Source of the DNA: Actinoplanes sp. M2I2
GTDB taxonomy: Bacteria; Actinomycetota; Actinomycetes; Mycobacteriales; Micromonosporaceae
Length of the DNA stretch: 64,000 nt
Reading direction: 5' to 3'
NCBI RefSeq assembly: GCF_023544445.1
Contig: NZ_JALPVJ010000008.1
Span: forward strand, 372,001 to 436,000
The notes beneath the pieces are model-generated. The model worked only from the letters and a program-made list of their open reading frames with translations, was not told the origin of the DNA and ran no database searches. Positions 31,537-42,484 of the stretch are shown here, in pieces (position 1 is the first letter of the stretch; each line of letters begins with the position of its first letter). A program made the translations under genes and the position numbers.

Positions 31537-32550
31537 ATGGCGACCGCTACCGCTGACTTCGACGTACAGAAGAACGACTCGCTCGGCCTGCGCCTCCAAC
31601 ACCTCCTGCACGCCAACCCGATCCTCGGGCCGCTGGCCGTGCTGCTCGTCGCGATCATCGCCTTCTCCATCGTCAACGGGCGGTTCTTCACGGCGACGAA
31701 CCTCTCGCTCGTCCTCCAACAGGTCACCGTGATCGCCACGCTCGCGCTCGGGCAGACGCTGATCATCCTGACCGCCGGCATCGACCTGTCGGCCGGCGCG
31801 ATCGCCGTCTTCTCGTCGATCCTGATGGCGACGTTCTGCGTCGACGTGGGCGTGCCCGGCGTGATCGCGCTCCTGCTCGGCTTCGCCTGCGGCACCGCCA
31901 TGGGGGCGATCAACGGCTTCCTGGTGACCCGCATCAAACTTCCACCGTTCATCGTCACGCTGGGCACGCTGACCATCTTCTTCTCGCTCAACGCGGTGGT
32001 CAGCAACAGCGAGACGGTGCGCGGCTCGGACATGCCCTCGATCATGACCTGGACCGGCCAGTCGATCCCGATCGGCAACTTCCGGCTCACGTACGGGTCG
32101 ATCATCATGTTGCTGCTGTTCGGCTTCTTCTTCTACGCCCTCAGCCGCACCGCCTGGGGCAAGCACGTCTACGCGACCGGGGACGACGCCGAGGCCGCGC
32201 GCCTCGCCGGCATCCGCACCAACCGCGTGCTGTTCTCGGTCTACACCGTGGCCGGCCTGCTCTACGCGATCGGCGGCTGGATCCTGATCGGCCGGCTCGC
32301 CTCGGCCAGCCCCAACGTGGGCGTCGAGTACAACCTGGACTCGATCACCGCCGTCGTGCTCGGCGGCACCAGCCTCTTCGGCGGCCGGGGCGCCGTGATC
32401 GGCACGCTGATCGGCGCGCTGATCGTCGGCGTGTTCCGCAACGGGCTGCAGCTGGGTGGGGTCGAGGTGGTCTGGCAGGGCTTCGCGATCGGCCTGCTGG
32501 TGCTCATCGCCGTGTCGCTCGACCAGTGGATCAGGAAGGTGAAGACATGA
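31537..32550 (+). CDS. Sugar ABC transporter permease (FrcC/RbsC-type)
   Basis: 337 residues, about 9-10 membrane helices. Family segments: TLALGQTLIILTAGIDLSAG, GFLVTRIKLPPFIVTLGTL, GKHVYATGDDAEAARLAGI (cytoplasmic coupling loop) and VVLGGTSLFGGRGAVIGTLIGA. Starts 3 nt after the binding-protein stop. Its stop codon overlaps the start of a 30-codon micro-ORF (ATGA). Confidence 0.92.
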   Translation: MATATADFDVQKNDSLGLRLQHLLHANPILGPLAVLLVAIIAFSIVNGRFFTATNLSLVLQQVTVIATLALGQTLIILTAGIDLSAGAIAVFSSILMATFCVDVGVPGVIALLLGFACGTAMGAINGFLVTRIKLPPFIVTLGTLTIFFSLNAVVSNSETVRGSDMPSIMTWTGQSIPIGNFRLTYGSIIMLLLFGFFFYALSRTAWGKHVYATGDDAEAARLAGIRTNRVLFSVYTVAGLLYAIGGWILIGRLASASPNVGVEYNLDSITAVVLGGTSLFGGRGAVIGTLIGALIVGVFRNGLQLGGVEVVWQGFAIGLLVLIAVSLDQWIRKVKT

Positions 32551-32635
32551 CCGACTGCACCGAGCGGCAACCAGCCGCACCGCTGGACGGCCTCGCAGGC
32601 GAGGGCCAGGAGTGCATGTCCAGGGAGGCTCAGGC

Positions 32636-32639
<4 letters not shown>
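32547..32639 (+). other. Intercistronic micro-ORF element, diverged copy
   Basis: This 93-bp unit fills the permease-ATPase junction. Its ATG overlaps the permease stop (ATGA at 32547-32550), it runs 30 codons (MTDCTERQPAAPLDG...), and its TGA overlaps the ATPase start (ATGA at 32636-32639). Two 16-nt blocks are identical to the lutA-lutB repeats: ATGACCGACTGCACCG at 32547-32562 and GGGCCAGGAGTGCATG at 32603-32618. The middle (40 nt here, 20 nt there) is unrelated, and the second block is read in a different frame. So conservation is at nucleotide level, not peptide level. Confidence 0.75.
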
Positions 32640-33457
<818 letters not shown>

Positions 33458-33460
33458 CCA

Positions 33461-33673
33461 CTACTTCTTCTTGCCCTTGCCGTCCGAGAACATCTGACCG
33501 AGCATGAGGTCGTCGCGCTCCGCGGCGGCCTCACGCACGCTCTTGGGCTCCTTGACGGCCACCTTCCAGAAGAGGGCCACGAGCACGGCCATCCAGGCCC
33601 ACCACGGCACGCCCGAGGACGGCCCGAACAGCGCGCTGGTCACGTCGTACGCGGTCTCGAGGTACTGATCCAT
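33461..33673 (-). CDS. Small single-pass membrane protein
   Basis: 70 residues with one clear transmembrane helix (VPWWAWMAVLVALFWKVAV) and a charged, Lys-rich cytoplasmic tail ending GKGKKK. GAGGAG lies 8 bases before the ATG, supporting real translation. No family was recognised. It converges on the ABC ATPase gene (3-bp gap) and is divergent from the endonuclease/phosphatase gene. Confidence 0.6.
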   Translation of the reverse strand: MDQYLETAYDVTSALFGPSSGVPWWAWMAVLVALFWKVAVKEPKSVREAAAERDDLMLGQMFSDGKGKKK

Positions 33674-33780
33674 CCTTGGCTCCTCGTCGTCCCATCGTCT
33701 CGTCGGGGAAGTCGGCCCCCAGGATCGGCCGCGGAGTGCCGGGGCTGAGCGATTCGGCCGGACTTCGTAGAGTTCCGGGC

Positions 33781-34584
33781 ATGCGAGCTATGACCTGGAA
33801 CGTGTGGTGGCGCTTCGGCGGCGCCTGGCGCGAGCGCGAACCCGCGATCGCCGATGTGCTCAAGGAGCTCGACCCGGACGTGGTGGGTCTCGTCGAGACC
33901 TGGTCCGGTGACGGCCTCACCCAGCCCCAACTGCTCGCCGACGACCTGGGCGACCGGCACGCGGCCTTCGCGCCCACCTCGTTGCCGCCCCGGCCCGAGC
34001 CGCCCGAATATCCGTCGCAGGCCGGGATCGAGGTCGGGCTGGGACTGATCAGCCGCTGGCCGATCCGGGACACCGAGGTTCACGACCTGCCGCACGAGCA
34101 ACGTCCGGGTCCGGCGCCGACGGCGCTGCTGGCCACCCTCGACCATCCGCGCGGCCCGCTGCACGTCATCGTCACCTGCATCGAGTGGGAGCCCGCGTAC
34201 GCCGCCGACCAGCTCGCCCAGAGCCGGGCGCTGGCCGCGCTGGCCACGGACCCGCGCCTGGACGGCGACCTCCCGGTGCTGCTGCTGGGCGACCTCAACG
34301 CCGACGTGAGCCAGCCCGATCTGGCGCCGCTCCTCGCGGTGCTGACCGACACCTGGTCATTGGCCGGCGGCGACCCCGGCGCGGTGACGCTGAGCTCGGC
34401 CCTGCTCGAGGCGCCCCTCGAGGCGACCAAGCAGATCGACCGCCGGATCGACCACATCCTGACCCGGCCCGGCCGGGCCGGCGCGGATCTCACCGCCCGG
34501 AAGGCCTTCCTGGCCGGCACCCAGGCGATCAACAGCCGGCACCCGTCCGACCACTTCGCCGTGGTGGTCGACCTCGACGTCTGA
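33781..34584 (+). CDS. Endonuclease/exonuclease/phosphatase (EEP) family hydrolase
   Basis: 267 residues from ATG 33781. EEP motifs in order: TWNVWW (Asn), GLVETW (metal Glu), a region around EWEPAYAADQLAQSRAL, LLGDLNAD (Asp-x-Asn) and the C-terminal SDHFAVVVDL (catalytic His). The fold covers DNases, sphingomyelinases and sugar/lipid phosphatases. No signal peptide, so an intracellular role is likely; the substrate is unknown. Confidence 0.88.
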   Translation: MRAMTWNVWWRFGGAWREREPAIADVLKELDPDVVGLVETWSGDGLTQPQLLADDLGDRHAAFAPTSLPPRPEPPEYPSQAGIEVGLGLISRWPIRDTEVHDLPHEQRPGPAPTALLATLDHPRGPLHVIVTCIEWEPAYAADQLAQSRALAALATDPRLDGDLPVLLLGDLNADVSQPDLAPLLAVLTDTWSLAGGDPGAVTLSSALLEAPLEATKQIDRRIDHILTRPGRAGADLTARKAFLAGTQAINSRHPSDHFAVVVDLDV

Positions 34585-34718
34585 GCCGCGGTTTTCTCAG
34601 CCGCGGTTTCTCAGCTGCGATTCCTGAGCCGCGGTTTCTCAGCTGCGATTCCTGAGCCGCGGTTTCTCAGCTGCGATTCCTGAGCCGCGGTTTCTCAGCT
34701 GCGATTCCTGAGCCGCGG
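34581..34718. repeat. 28-bp tandem repeat with internal hairpins
   Basis: About 4.5 copies of a 28-bp unit beginning CCTGAGCCGCGGTTTCTCAG and ending CTGCGATT, starting at 34623, 34651, 34679 and 34707, with a shorter variant copy at 34581. Each unit contains the inverted pair CTGAG...CTCAG. The array starts on the EEP stop codon and ends at the rha operon terminator, so it lies wholly between convergent genes. Confidence 0.85.
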
Positions 34719-34719
34719 C

Positions 34720-34754
34720 GACGGCCACCGGCAGCGTCTTCTCCGGTGGCCGTC
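34720..34754. terminator. Terminator between the EEP gene and rhaI
   Basis: 12-bp stem GACGGCCACCGG/CCGGTGGCCGTC with an 11-nt loop, flanked by further GGC/GCC pairing. It serves the leftward rha operon and possibly the EEP gene. Confidence 0.7.
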
Positions 34755-34768
34755 CGTCGCCGGGTCGG

Positions 34769-35935
34769 TCAGGCGCCCCAGCCGGCCTGGGTGCCGCCCA
34801 CGCGGTCGGCGACGATCTTCTCCTGATAACCGCTGCGGCGGTACGCGCCGACCGGGTCGGGGTCGAGGCCGGCGTCGGCGCGGACCTCGGCCAGCAGCGG
34901 GCGCACGTCGGTGTTGTAGGCGTCCATCAGCACCGCGTTGGCCTCGAGGACGTCGCCGGACTGCTGCGCCCGGCCGAGCGCGTCCCGGTCGACCAGCAGC
35001 GCCTTGGCCGTGGCCTCCTGGATGTTGAGCACCGAGCGGATGATGGCCGGGATCTTCTGCTCGATGTTGTGGCACTGGTCGAGCATGAAGTTGATCCCGT
35101 ACGCCGGGTCGAGCGCGCCGCCACGAACGATCTCGTACATGATCCGGAACAGCTGGAACGGGTCGGCCGCGCCGGCCATCAGGTCGTCGTCGGCGTAGAA
35201 GCGGCTGTTGAAGTCGAACGCGCCGAGTCTTCCCTGCCGCAACAGGAAGGCCACGATGAACTCGATGTTCGTGCCGGGCGCGTGGTGGCCGGTGTCGATG
35301 CAGACCGTGGCCCGCTCGCCCAGCTCGACGCAGTGCGCGTACGACGTGCCCCAGTCCGGGACGTCGGTGGCGTAGAAGGCCGGCTCGAACAGCTTGTACT
35401 CGAGCAGAATCCGCTGGTCGCCGGTGAGCCGGTCGTACGCCTCGCGCAGCGCCGCCGCCAGCCTGTCCTGCCGGCTCCGCAGATCGTCCTGCCCGGGGTA
35501 GTTGATGCCGTCGGAGAACCACAGCTTGAGGTCGCGCGACCCGGTGCGGTCCATGATGTCGATCGCCTCGAGCAGGTGATCGGTGGCCTTGCGCCGGATG
35601 CCCGGGTCGGGGTTGGTGACCGAGCCGAGCTTGTAGTCGTCGTCCTGGAAGACGTTGGTGTTGATCGCGCCGATCCCGACACCTTCCGAGGCCGCGTACG
35701 CGGTGAGAGCCGCATAGTCGTCGACCCGGTCCCACGGGATGTGCAGCGCCACGGTCGGCGCCACGCCGGTGAGGCGGTGCACCACCGCGGCGTCCGCGAT
35801 CTTCTCCTGGGGGGTGCGCGGCACGCCCGGCTGGGCGAACACCTTGAAGCGGGTGCCCGAGTTGGCGAAGGCCCACGACGGGGTCTCGATGCGCTGTGCC
35901 GCCAAGGCGCGCTTGACGGCGGCGAGGTCGGTCAT
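34769..35935 (-). CDS. rhaI: L-rhamnose isomerase (Pseudomonas-type)
   Basis: 388 residues from the ATG at 35935 (AGGAGACC upstream). TIM-barrel isomerase of the broad-specificity P. stutzeri L-RhI type, not the E. coli RhaA type: WFSDGINYPGQDDLRSRQDR, LEYKLFEPAFYATDVPDWGT (metal Glu), CIDTGHHAPGTNIEFIVA (Asp/His) and FDFNSRFYADDDL (Asp). It converts L-rhamnose to L-rhamnulose. The start overlaps the mutarotase stop by 4 bp. Last gene of rhaTPQSMI. Confidence 0.95.
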   Translation of the reverse strand: MTDLAAVKRALAAQRIETPSWAFANSGTRFKVFAQPGVPRTPQEKIADAAVVHRLTGVAPTVALHIPWDRVDDYAALTAYAASEGVGIGAINTNVFQDDDYKLGSVTNPDPGIRRKATDHLLEAIDIMDRTGSRDLKLWFSDGINYPGQDDLRSRQDRLAAALREAYDRLTGDQRILLEYKLFEPAFYATDVPDWGTSYAHCVELGERATVCIDTGHHAPGTNIEFIVAFLLRQGRLGAFDFNSRFYADDDLMAGAADPFQLFRIMYEIVRGGALDPAYGINFMLDQCHNIEQKIPAIIRSVLNIQEATAKALLVDRDALGRAQQSGDVLEANAVLMDAYNTDVRPLLAEVRADAGLDPDPVGAYRRSGYQEKIVADRVGGTQAGWGA

Positions 35936-36264
35936 GAGGTCTCCTGAGAAATCTCGGAAAGGTGGAAAACCTCGGTGAGCAGCGGGAAACCCTCGTCGTT
36001 GGGCCCGCCGCCGACGAAGAACTCCGCCATTTCCGCTTGCCACCGGGTGTTGACGTCCAGCGCCGCCATTGCCGCCTGGGACGCCTCGAGATCGTCCGCC
36101 TCGACGTAGCCGATCAGCAGCCCGTCGGTGCGGAGAAAGAGGGAGTAGTCGCGCCAGCCGGTGGCCCGGAGTGCGTCCTGCATCTCGGGCCACACGGTCT
36201 GGTGCCGCTCCACGTACTCCGCCATCCGCTCGGGGCGGACCTGGAGGGAGAAGCAATAGCGCAT
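35932..36264 (-). CDS. rhaM: L-rhamnose mutarotase
   Basis: 110 residues, the usual length. RYCFSLQVRPERMAEYVERH (catalytic His), VWPEMQDALRATGWRDYSLF and GYVEADD are diagnostic of the RhaM/RhaU dimeric alpha-beta barrel that interconverts alpha and beta anomers of L-rhamnose. ATGA overlap with rhaI suggests coupled translation. Confidence 0.95.
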   Translation of the reverse strand: MRYCFSLQVRPERMAEYVERHQTVWPEMQDALRATGWRDYSLFLRTDGLLIGYVEADDLEASQAAMAALDVNTRWQAEMAEFFVGGGPNDEGFPLLTEVFHLSEISQETS

Positions 36265-36276
36265 CCGCGTACGACC

Positions 36277-37368
36277 TCAGAAGTTGAACTGGTCGATGTT
36301 GGCCTTGGTGAACTCGGTCGGCGGGCCGAGCACGATCTCGCCGTCCGCGCCGATCGTGTACTCGCCGAGCTTGCCCGCCTTGAACTTCTCGCCCGGCGCG
36401 CCGGTGATCTGACCGGAGGCCATCGCGGCGCCGGCGAAGGCGGCCAGGTAGCCGATGTCGGCCGGGTTCCACAGCGCGAACTTGGCGACCGTGCCGTCCT
36501 TGACGTACTCGCGCATCTGGTTGGGCAGGCCCAGACCGGTCACCGCGACCTTGCCCTTGTAGCTGGACGAGGAGATGTAGCGCGCGGCCGCGGCGATGCC
36601 GACGGTGGTCGGCGCGACGATGACCTTGAGGTTCGGGTACGACTGCAGCAGGCCCTGAGCCTCCTGGAAGGACTTCTGGTCGTCGTCGTTGCCGTACGCG
36701 ACCTTGACCAGCTTGAGCTTGGCGTAGTCGGGCTTGGCCAGCTCCTTCTTCATGACGTCGATCCACGAGTTCTGGTTCGTGGCGTTCGGCGTGGCCGAGA
36801 GGACGGCGATCTCACCGCCGTCGGCGCCGGCCTGCTCGAGCGCCATCTTGGCCAGCGACTCGCCGATGCCCTGGGTGGTGGCCTGGTTGATGAAAGCGTC
36901 GCGGCAGTCCTTGCTGGCGTCCGAGTCGAACGTGATGACCTTGATCTTGGCCGCGCGAGCCTGGTTGAGCGACGGGCAGACCGCGTTCGGGTCGTTCGCC
37001 GCGACCACGATGACGTCCTGCTGCTGCTGGATCAGCGTGTTGATGTAGGACACCTGCGACGAGGCGGACGCGTCGTTCGGGCCGACCAGCTTGTACTCGC
37101 CCTTGAGCTCGTCGACGGCGACCTTGCCGCCGCCGGTCTCGACGTCGGAGTACGGGTTGTTCAGCTGCTTGGGCAGGAAGGCGATCTTCAGGCCCTCCTT
37201 GATCGCCGCGTTCGGGTCGGCGGCCGCGGAGGCCTGCCCGCCGGCGGCGGTGTCGTTGGACGCGCTGTCCTTGGTGGTGCCGCCGCAGGCGCTCAGCCCG
37301 ATGACGAGAAGTGCGGCTGAGCCTACGGAAAGTAGTGTGCGGGGGGAGCGAAGCACGGCGTACTCCAT
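36277..37368 (-). CDS. rhaS: Rhamnose ABC transporter substrate-binding lipoprotein
   Basis: 363 residues with lipobox LVIGLSAC. The binding domain matches the rhizobial RhaS family: LKIAFLPKQLNNPYSDVETG, VSYINTLIQQQQDVIVVAAN, ALWNPADIGYLAAFAGAAMA and a C-terminal extension GEYTIGADGEIVLGPP. Placed between rhaQ and rhaM. The homologous Rhizobium system needs cytoplasmic phosphorylation by a kinase; the kinase here is rhaB in the other operon. Confidence 0.93.
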   Translation of the reverse strand: MEYAVLRSPRTLLSVGSAALLVIGLSACGGTTKDSASNDTAAGGQASAAADPNAAIKEGLKIAFLPKQLNNPYSDVETGGGKVAVDELKGEYKLVGPNDASASSQVSYINTLIQQQQDVIVVAANDPNAVCPSLNQARAAKIKVITFDSDASKDCRDAFINQATTQGIGESLAKMALEQAGADGGEIAVLSATPNATNQNSWIDVMKKELAKPDYAKLKLVKVAYGNDDDQKSFQEAQGLLQSYPNLKVIVAPTTVGIAAAARYISSSSYKGKVAVTGLGLPNQMREYVKDGTVAKFALWNPADIGYLAAFAGAAMASGQITGAPGEKFKAGKLGEYTIGADGEIVLGPPTEFTKANIDQFNF

Positions 37369-37383
37369 TCTCTTCGTTCTCGG

Positions 37384-38442
37384 TTATCGCGCAGCCGCGG
37401 CTCGGCGCAGCTTGCGGCGTTGCCAGTTGCCGCGTACGGCGGTGGTGATGTTGGGAAGCAGGACGGAGAGCACGAGCAGCGAGCCCGTGACGATGTTGAG
37501 CGCCTGCCCGGAGACGTCCTCCAGGCGCAACGCGTTCTGCAGCGCGGTCAGCAGCACCACACCGGCGAGCACGCCGGGCAGGCTGCCCTTGCCGCCGAAG
37601 ATCGACACGCCGCCCAGCAGGACGGCCGCGACGACGGCGAGTTCGAGACCCGAACCGTTGTCGGCCCGGGCGCTGGAGTAGCGCAGGGTCCACAGCACAC
37701 CGACCAGGCCGGCCACCGCGCCACTGCCGACGTACAGCCAGAACTTGGTCCGGGCCACCCGGATGCCGGAGAAATGCGCCGCCTGGGCGTTCGCGCCGAT
37801 GGCGTAGAGCGAGCGCCCGAACGGGGTCGCGTGCTGCACGACCCCGAAGACGAGGGCCAGCGCGACGATCAGGATCAGGACGTTGGGAACGGCGCCGCCG
37901 CCGATCGTGCCGGTGACCCAACCGGTGTAGTTCCACGGGAAGTCGGCGACCGCGCCGTCACCCAGGACGACGAAGGCGAGGCCGCGGTACAGCGCCAGCG
38001 TGCCGATCGTGACGGCCAGCGACGGCAGGCCCAGCCCGGTGATCAGGAAGCCGTTGACCACCCCGCAGACCGCGCCGATCAGCACGCAGATCGGGATGAT
38101 CGTCTCGATCGACAGGCCCTGGTTCCACAACCAGCCCATCATCGAGCTGGTCAGGCCGAGCGTGCTGGCCACCGAGAGGTCGATCTCGCCCGTCACGATG
38201 ATCATGGTCATCGGCAGCGCGATCAGGATGATCGGCAGCAGGTCGAGCACCATGAAGGTGAAGTTCCGGCTCGTCCCGAAGTTGTCCACGGTGACCGAGG
38301 CGATCAGCAGCACCAGCGCGGTGAGCACCAAAATGATGCTGTCCCAGCTGGTCAGCCGGCTCTTGATCGCGCCCGCGCGATCCGGGCGCCGGTCGAGGTC
38401 GATCCCGCCCGGCGCGTCGCTCCGGCGCAGCGTCTCAGACAT
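37384..38442 (-). CDS. rhaQ: Rhamnose ABC transporter permease
   Basis: 352 residues, about 10 membrane helices, with IVTGEIDLSVASTLGLTSSM, GFLITGLGLPSLAVTIGTLA, GANAQAAHFSGIRVARTKF and LLGGVSIFGGKGSLPGVLAG. The N-terminal 30 residues are charged and cytoplasmic. Overlaps the end of rhaP by 8 bp, so the pair is co-translated and probably forms a heterodimer. Confidence 0.92.
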   Translation of the reverse strand: MSETLRRSDAPGGIDLDRRPDRAGAIKSRLTSWDSIILVLTALVLLIASVTVDNFGTSRNFTFMVLDLLPIILIALPMTMIIVTGEIDLSVASTLGLTSSMMGWLWNQGLSIETIIPICVLIGAVCGVVNGFLITGLGLPSLAVTIGTLALYRGLAFVVLGDGAVADFPWNYTGWVTGTIGGGAVPNVLILIVALALVFGVVQHATPFGRSLYAIGANAQAAHFSGIRVARTKFWLYVGSGAVAGLVGVLWTLRYSSARADNGSGLELAVVAAVLLGGVSIFGGKGSLPGVLAGVVLLTALQNALRLEDVSGQALNIVTGSLLVLSVLLPNITTAVRGNWQRRKLRRAAAAR

Positions 38443-39478
38443 GCGCGTCCCTCTTTCGCAGCGAGCGGGCGATCCGCACCGCGACCAGGCGGTCCGCGCA
38501 GATGGCCAGGATGATCAGCGCACCGACGATGGCCTGCTGCCAGAACTGGTTGATGTCGAGCACCGCCAGGGCGCTGCCGATCACCGTGAGCAGCAGAGCG
38601 CCCAGGGCGGCGCCCCACACCGAGCCGCTGCCGCCGAAGACCGCCACCCCGCCGACCACCACCGCGGCCACCACGTTGAGCTCGTAGCCGGTGCCGGCGG
38701 CCGCGTCGACCGTGCCGAACCGGGCCGCGTAGAGCACGCCGGCCAGACCGGCCAGCGCGCCACTGAGCACGAACGCGCCGAGCAGGTTGCGGGCGACCTT
38801 GATGCCGGCCAGCTCGGCCGCGGCGGGGCTCGACCCCATCGCGTACAGCTCCCGGCCGACCCGGTAGTTGCGCATCAGGACCGACCCGGCGCCGACCACG
38901 ATCACCGCGATCAGCACCAGCCACGGGATGCCCAGCAGGCTGTCGTTGGCGAAGGTCAGGAAGTGCCGGGGCAACTCGTCGGCGTTGACCTGCGAGCCGC
39001 CGGCCCACGAGTACGTGATGCCGCGATAGATGTAGAGCGTGCCCAGGGTGACCACGAGCGCGGGCACCTTGCCGTAGCGCACCAGCACGCCGTTGATCAG
39101 GCCGGCGACCGCGCCGACGGCCAGGCCGACGAGGATCGCGACGGCCATCGGCAGGCCCGGGTGGTCGCTCATCAGCGTGGCCACGGCGAAGGCGCTGATG
39201 CCGAGCACCGAGCCCACACTCAGGTCGATGTTCCGGGTGATCACCACGACGGCCTGGCCGGTGGCCATGACGGCCAGGATCGCCGTGTTGAGCAGGTTGT
39301 CGCGGATGCTCTGTCCGGAGAGGAACCGGGGATTGTCGATCGCCGTGTACGCGACCAGCAGCGCGAGCGCCAGCACGATGCCGAGCTCACGCGTCTTGAG
39401 CAGGTTGCCGAGACGCTTCGGGGCCGGAGCGCCCAGAGGCGCGTCGGCCGGCGCGGACCGATCAGACGTGACAGTCAC
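38435..39478 (-). CDS. rhaP: Rhamnose ABC transporter permease
   Basis: 347 residues, paralogous to RhaQ (VVITRNIDLSVGSVLGISAF, GVLVRYGKVPALVVTLGTLY, GSSPAAAELAGIKVARNLL, VVVGGVAVFGGSGSVWGAALG). The GTG at 39478 overlaps the TGA of an 11-codon micro-ORF that itself begins in the rhaT stop. Confidence 0.92.
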   Translation of the reverse strand: MTVTSDRSAPADAPLGAPAPKRLGNLLKTRELGIVLALALLVAYTAIDNPRFLSGQSIRDNLLNTAILAVMATGQAVVVITRNIDLSVGSVLGISAFAVATLMSDHPGLPMAVAILVGLAVGAVAGLINGVLVRYGKVPALVVTLGTLYIYRGITYSWAGGSQVNADELPRHFLTFANDSLLGIPWLVLIAVIVVGAGSVLMRNYRVGRELYAMGSSPAAAELAGIKVARNLLGAFVLSGALAGLAGVLYAARFGTVDAAAGTGYELNVVAAVVVGGVAVFGGSGSVWGAALGALLLTVIGSALAVLDINQFWQQAIVGALIILAICADRLVAVRIARSLRKRDAHV

Positions 39479-39506
39479 GCTGAGCCCCCGGTTCCGGTGC
39501 GGTCGA

Positions 39507-39510
<4 letters not shown>
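39475..39510 (-). other. Intercistronic micro-ORF at the rhaT-rhaP junction
   Basis: Starting in the ATGA that ends rhaT (39507-39510), a frame of 11 codons (MIDRTGTGGSA) ends in the GTGA that opens rhaP (39475-39478). Its first 17 bases, ATGATCGACCGCACCGG, match the first 17 of the lutA-lutB repeat at 15 positions. It looks like a minimal form of the same linker. Confidence 0.6.
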
Positions 39511-41075
<1,565 letters not shown>

Positions 41076-41132
41076 GGGCCACCTCCGTCTTCCCCGGTCG
41101 TCTTCCCCGGTGCTGGAATATCGGGCCGTCTT

Positions 41133-41264
41133 TGAAATGTTTCAGTGACAGTACGAGCAACGTAGGTGGCGCCGATCACAGCTGTCAAGCGTTGCTCGGA
41201 AACGTTGTGGAAACACCGCCGTCGCTATTCCTGGTGTGCCGTAAGATGCGGCTTCAACGTTTCA
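41133..41264. promoter_or_regulatory. Divergent rhaT/lacI promoters with TGAAACGTTTCA-type operators
   Basis: For rhaT (minus strand): -35 TTGACA (41183-41188), 18-bp spacer, -10 TACGTT (41159-41164), and operator TGAAATGTTTCA (41133-41144) just past the expected start. For lacI (plus): a -10-like TAAGAT (41242-41247) is followed by operator TTCAACGTTTCA (41253-41264). A partial site GAAACGTTG lies at 41199-41207 between them. The sites match those before the rhamnose catabolic operon at 44.7 kb. Confidence 0.8.
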
Positions 41265-41288
41265 ACGGGGTCGTGCCGGGAGGATGCT

Positions 41289-42323
41289 GTGCTGAACGGC
41301 CGGACGCCGTCCGTGAAGGACGTCGCGGCAGCCGCGGGCGTCTCGCTGGGCACCGTCTCCAACGTGATGAACCGCCCCGAGGTGGTCAGCGCGCGCACCC
41401 GGGAAAGAGTCGAGCGGGCCATGTCCGAGCTCGGCTTCGTCCGCAACGAGTCGGCCCGCCAGCTGCGCGCCGGCACGAGCCGGACCCTGGCGTACGTGAT
41501 GCTCGACGGCACCAACCCGTTCTTCCACGACGTGGCTCAGGGCATCGAGCTCGCCGCCGAGGACGCGGACCTGTCGCTGTTCATCTGCAACAGCAACAGC
41601 CGCTCCGCGCGCGAGGCCGTGCACCTCGACCGCCTGCTGCAGCAACGCGTGCAGGGCATCCTGATCACCCCGGTCGACCCGGCCGCCCCCCACCTCGACG
41701 AGCTGACCCGCCGCGGTGTCCCCATGGTCATCGTCGACCGCGTCCGCGGCGCCGACAGCTGCTGCTCGGTGGCGGTCGACGACGTGCTCGGCGGCCGCAT
41801 CGCCGTGGAACATCTGGCCGAGCAGGGCCACACCCGGGTCGCGTTCATCGGCGGTCCCGAGTCGCTCGGCCAGGTGCGGGAACGCCTCGCCGGCGCCCGC
41901 GAGATCTGGGAGTCACTCGGCCGCGACCCCGAGGACCTCGTCTATCTGCCCACCGAGGCGCTGACCGTCGCCGAGGGCCGCACGGCCGGCGAGCGCCTGG
42001 CCGGGCTGCCCACGCGCCGTCGGCCCACCGCCGCCTTCTGCGCCAACGACCTGCTGGCCCTGGGCCTGCTGCAGCAGAGCATCGGCGCCGGCCTGCGCGT
42101 CCCCGACGACCTGGCCATCGTCGGCTTCGACGACATCGAGTTCGCCGCGGCCGCCGCCGTGCCGCTCACCTCGGTACGCCAGCCCCGGCAGGAACTGGGC
42201 CGCGCCGCCGCCCAGCTGGTGCTCGACGAGGCCACCAACCCCGACCACCGCCACCAGCAGTTGCAGTTCACCCCCGAGCTGGTGGCCCGAGCCTCCACCG
42301 CAAACCGCGCCCGCGTGCTCTAG
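41289..42323 (+). CDS. LacI-family regulator of rhamnose genes
   Basis: 344 residues from the GTG at 41289 (GGGAGGATGCT upstream). LacI helix-turn-helix SVKDVAAAAGVSLGTVSNVM, hinge ESARQLRAGTSRTLAYVML, sensor domain DGTNPFFHDVAQGIELAAE and IVGFDDIEFAAAAAVPLTSV. Its own promoter, the rhaT promoter and the aldolase promoter share one operator motif, so it is the likely rhamnose repressor and is autoregulated. The inducer is probably L-rhamnose, L-rhamnulose or rhamnulose-1-phosphate. Confidence 0.9.
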   Translation: MLNGRTPSVKDVAAAAGVSLGTVSNVMNRPEVVSARTRERVERAMSELGFVRNESARQLRAGTSRTLAYVMLDGTNPFFHDVAQGIELAAEDADLSLFICNSNSRSAREAVHLDRLLQQRVQGILITPVDPAAPHLDELTRRGVPMVIVDRVRGADSCCSVAVDDVLGGRIAVEHLAEQGHTRVAFIGGPESLGQVRERLAGAREIWESLGRDPEDLVYLPTEALTVAEGRTAGERLAGLPTRRRPTAAFCANDLLALGLLQQSIGAGLRVPDDLAIVGFDDIEFAAAAAVPLTSVRQPRQELGRAAAQLVLDEATNPDHRHQQLQFTPELVARASTANRARVL

Positions 42324-42337
42324 GCAGCGCTGCATCG

Positions 42338-42361
42338 GGCCCGCCCACTCAAGGGCGGGCC
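42338..42361 (+). terminator. lacI terminator
   Basis: 9-bp perfect stem GGCCCGCCC/GGGCGGGCC, loop ACTCAA, 14 nt after the lacI stop. Confidence 0.7.
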
Positions 42362-42444
42362 GAAAGACACGCCGTTGTCGGGGGAGCGGCCCCGGCTGTC
42401 CACAGGAGACGTCGTGACCGGGGTCACGCTGGGGAAAACGATAA

Positions 42445-42469
42445 GACCGGGCCGTCGGACGGCCCGGTC
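42445..42469 (-). terminator. Terminator of the Roadblock operon
   Basis: Stem GACCGGGCC/GGCCCGGTC with a 7-nt loop; on the minus strand it is followed by TTATCGTTTTCC, a T-rich tail. It ends the leftward four-gene operon. Confidence 0.75.
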
Positions 42470-42484
42470 GAATGCGCGCGGAGC

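Noticed and set aside
34581..34718. CRISPR array
   Set aside because: The 28-bp units are directly joined with no unique spacers and no cas genes are present.
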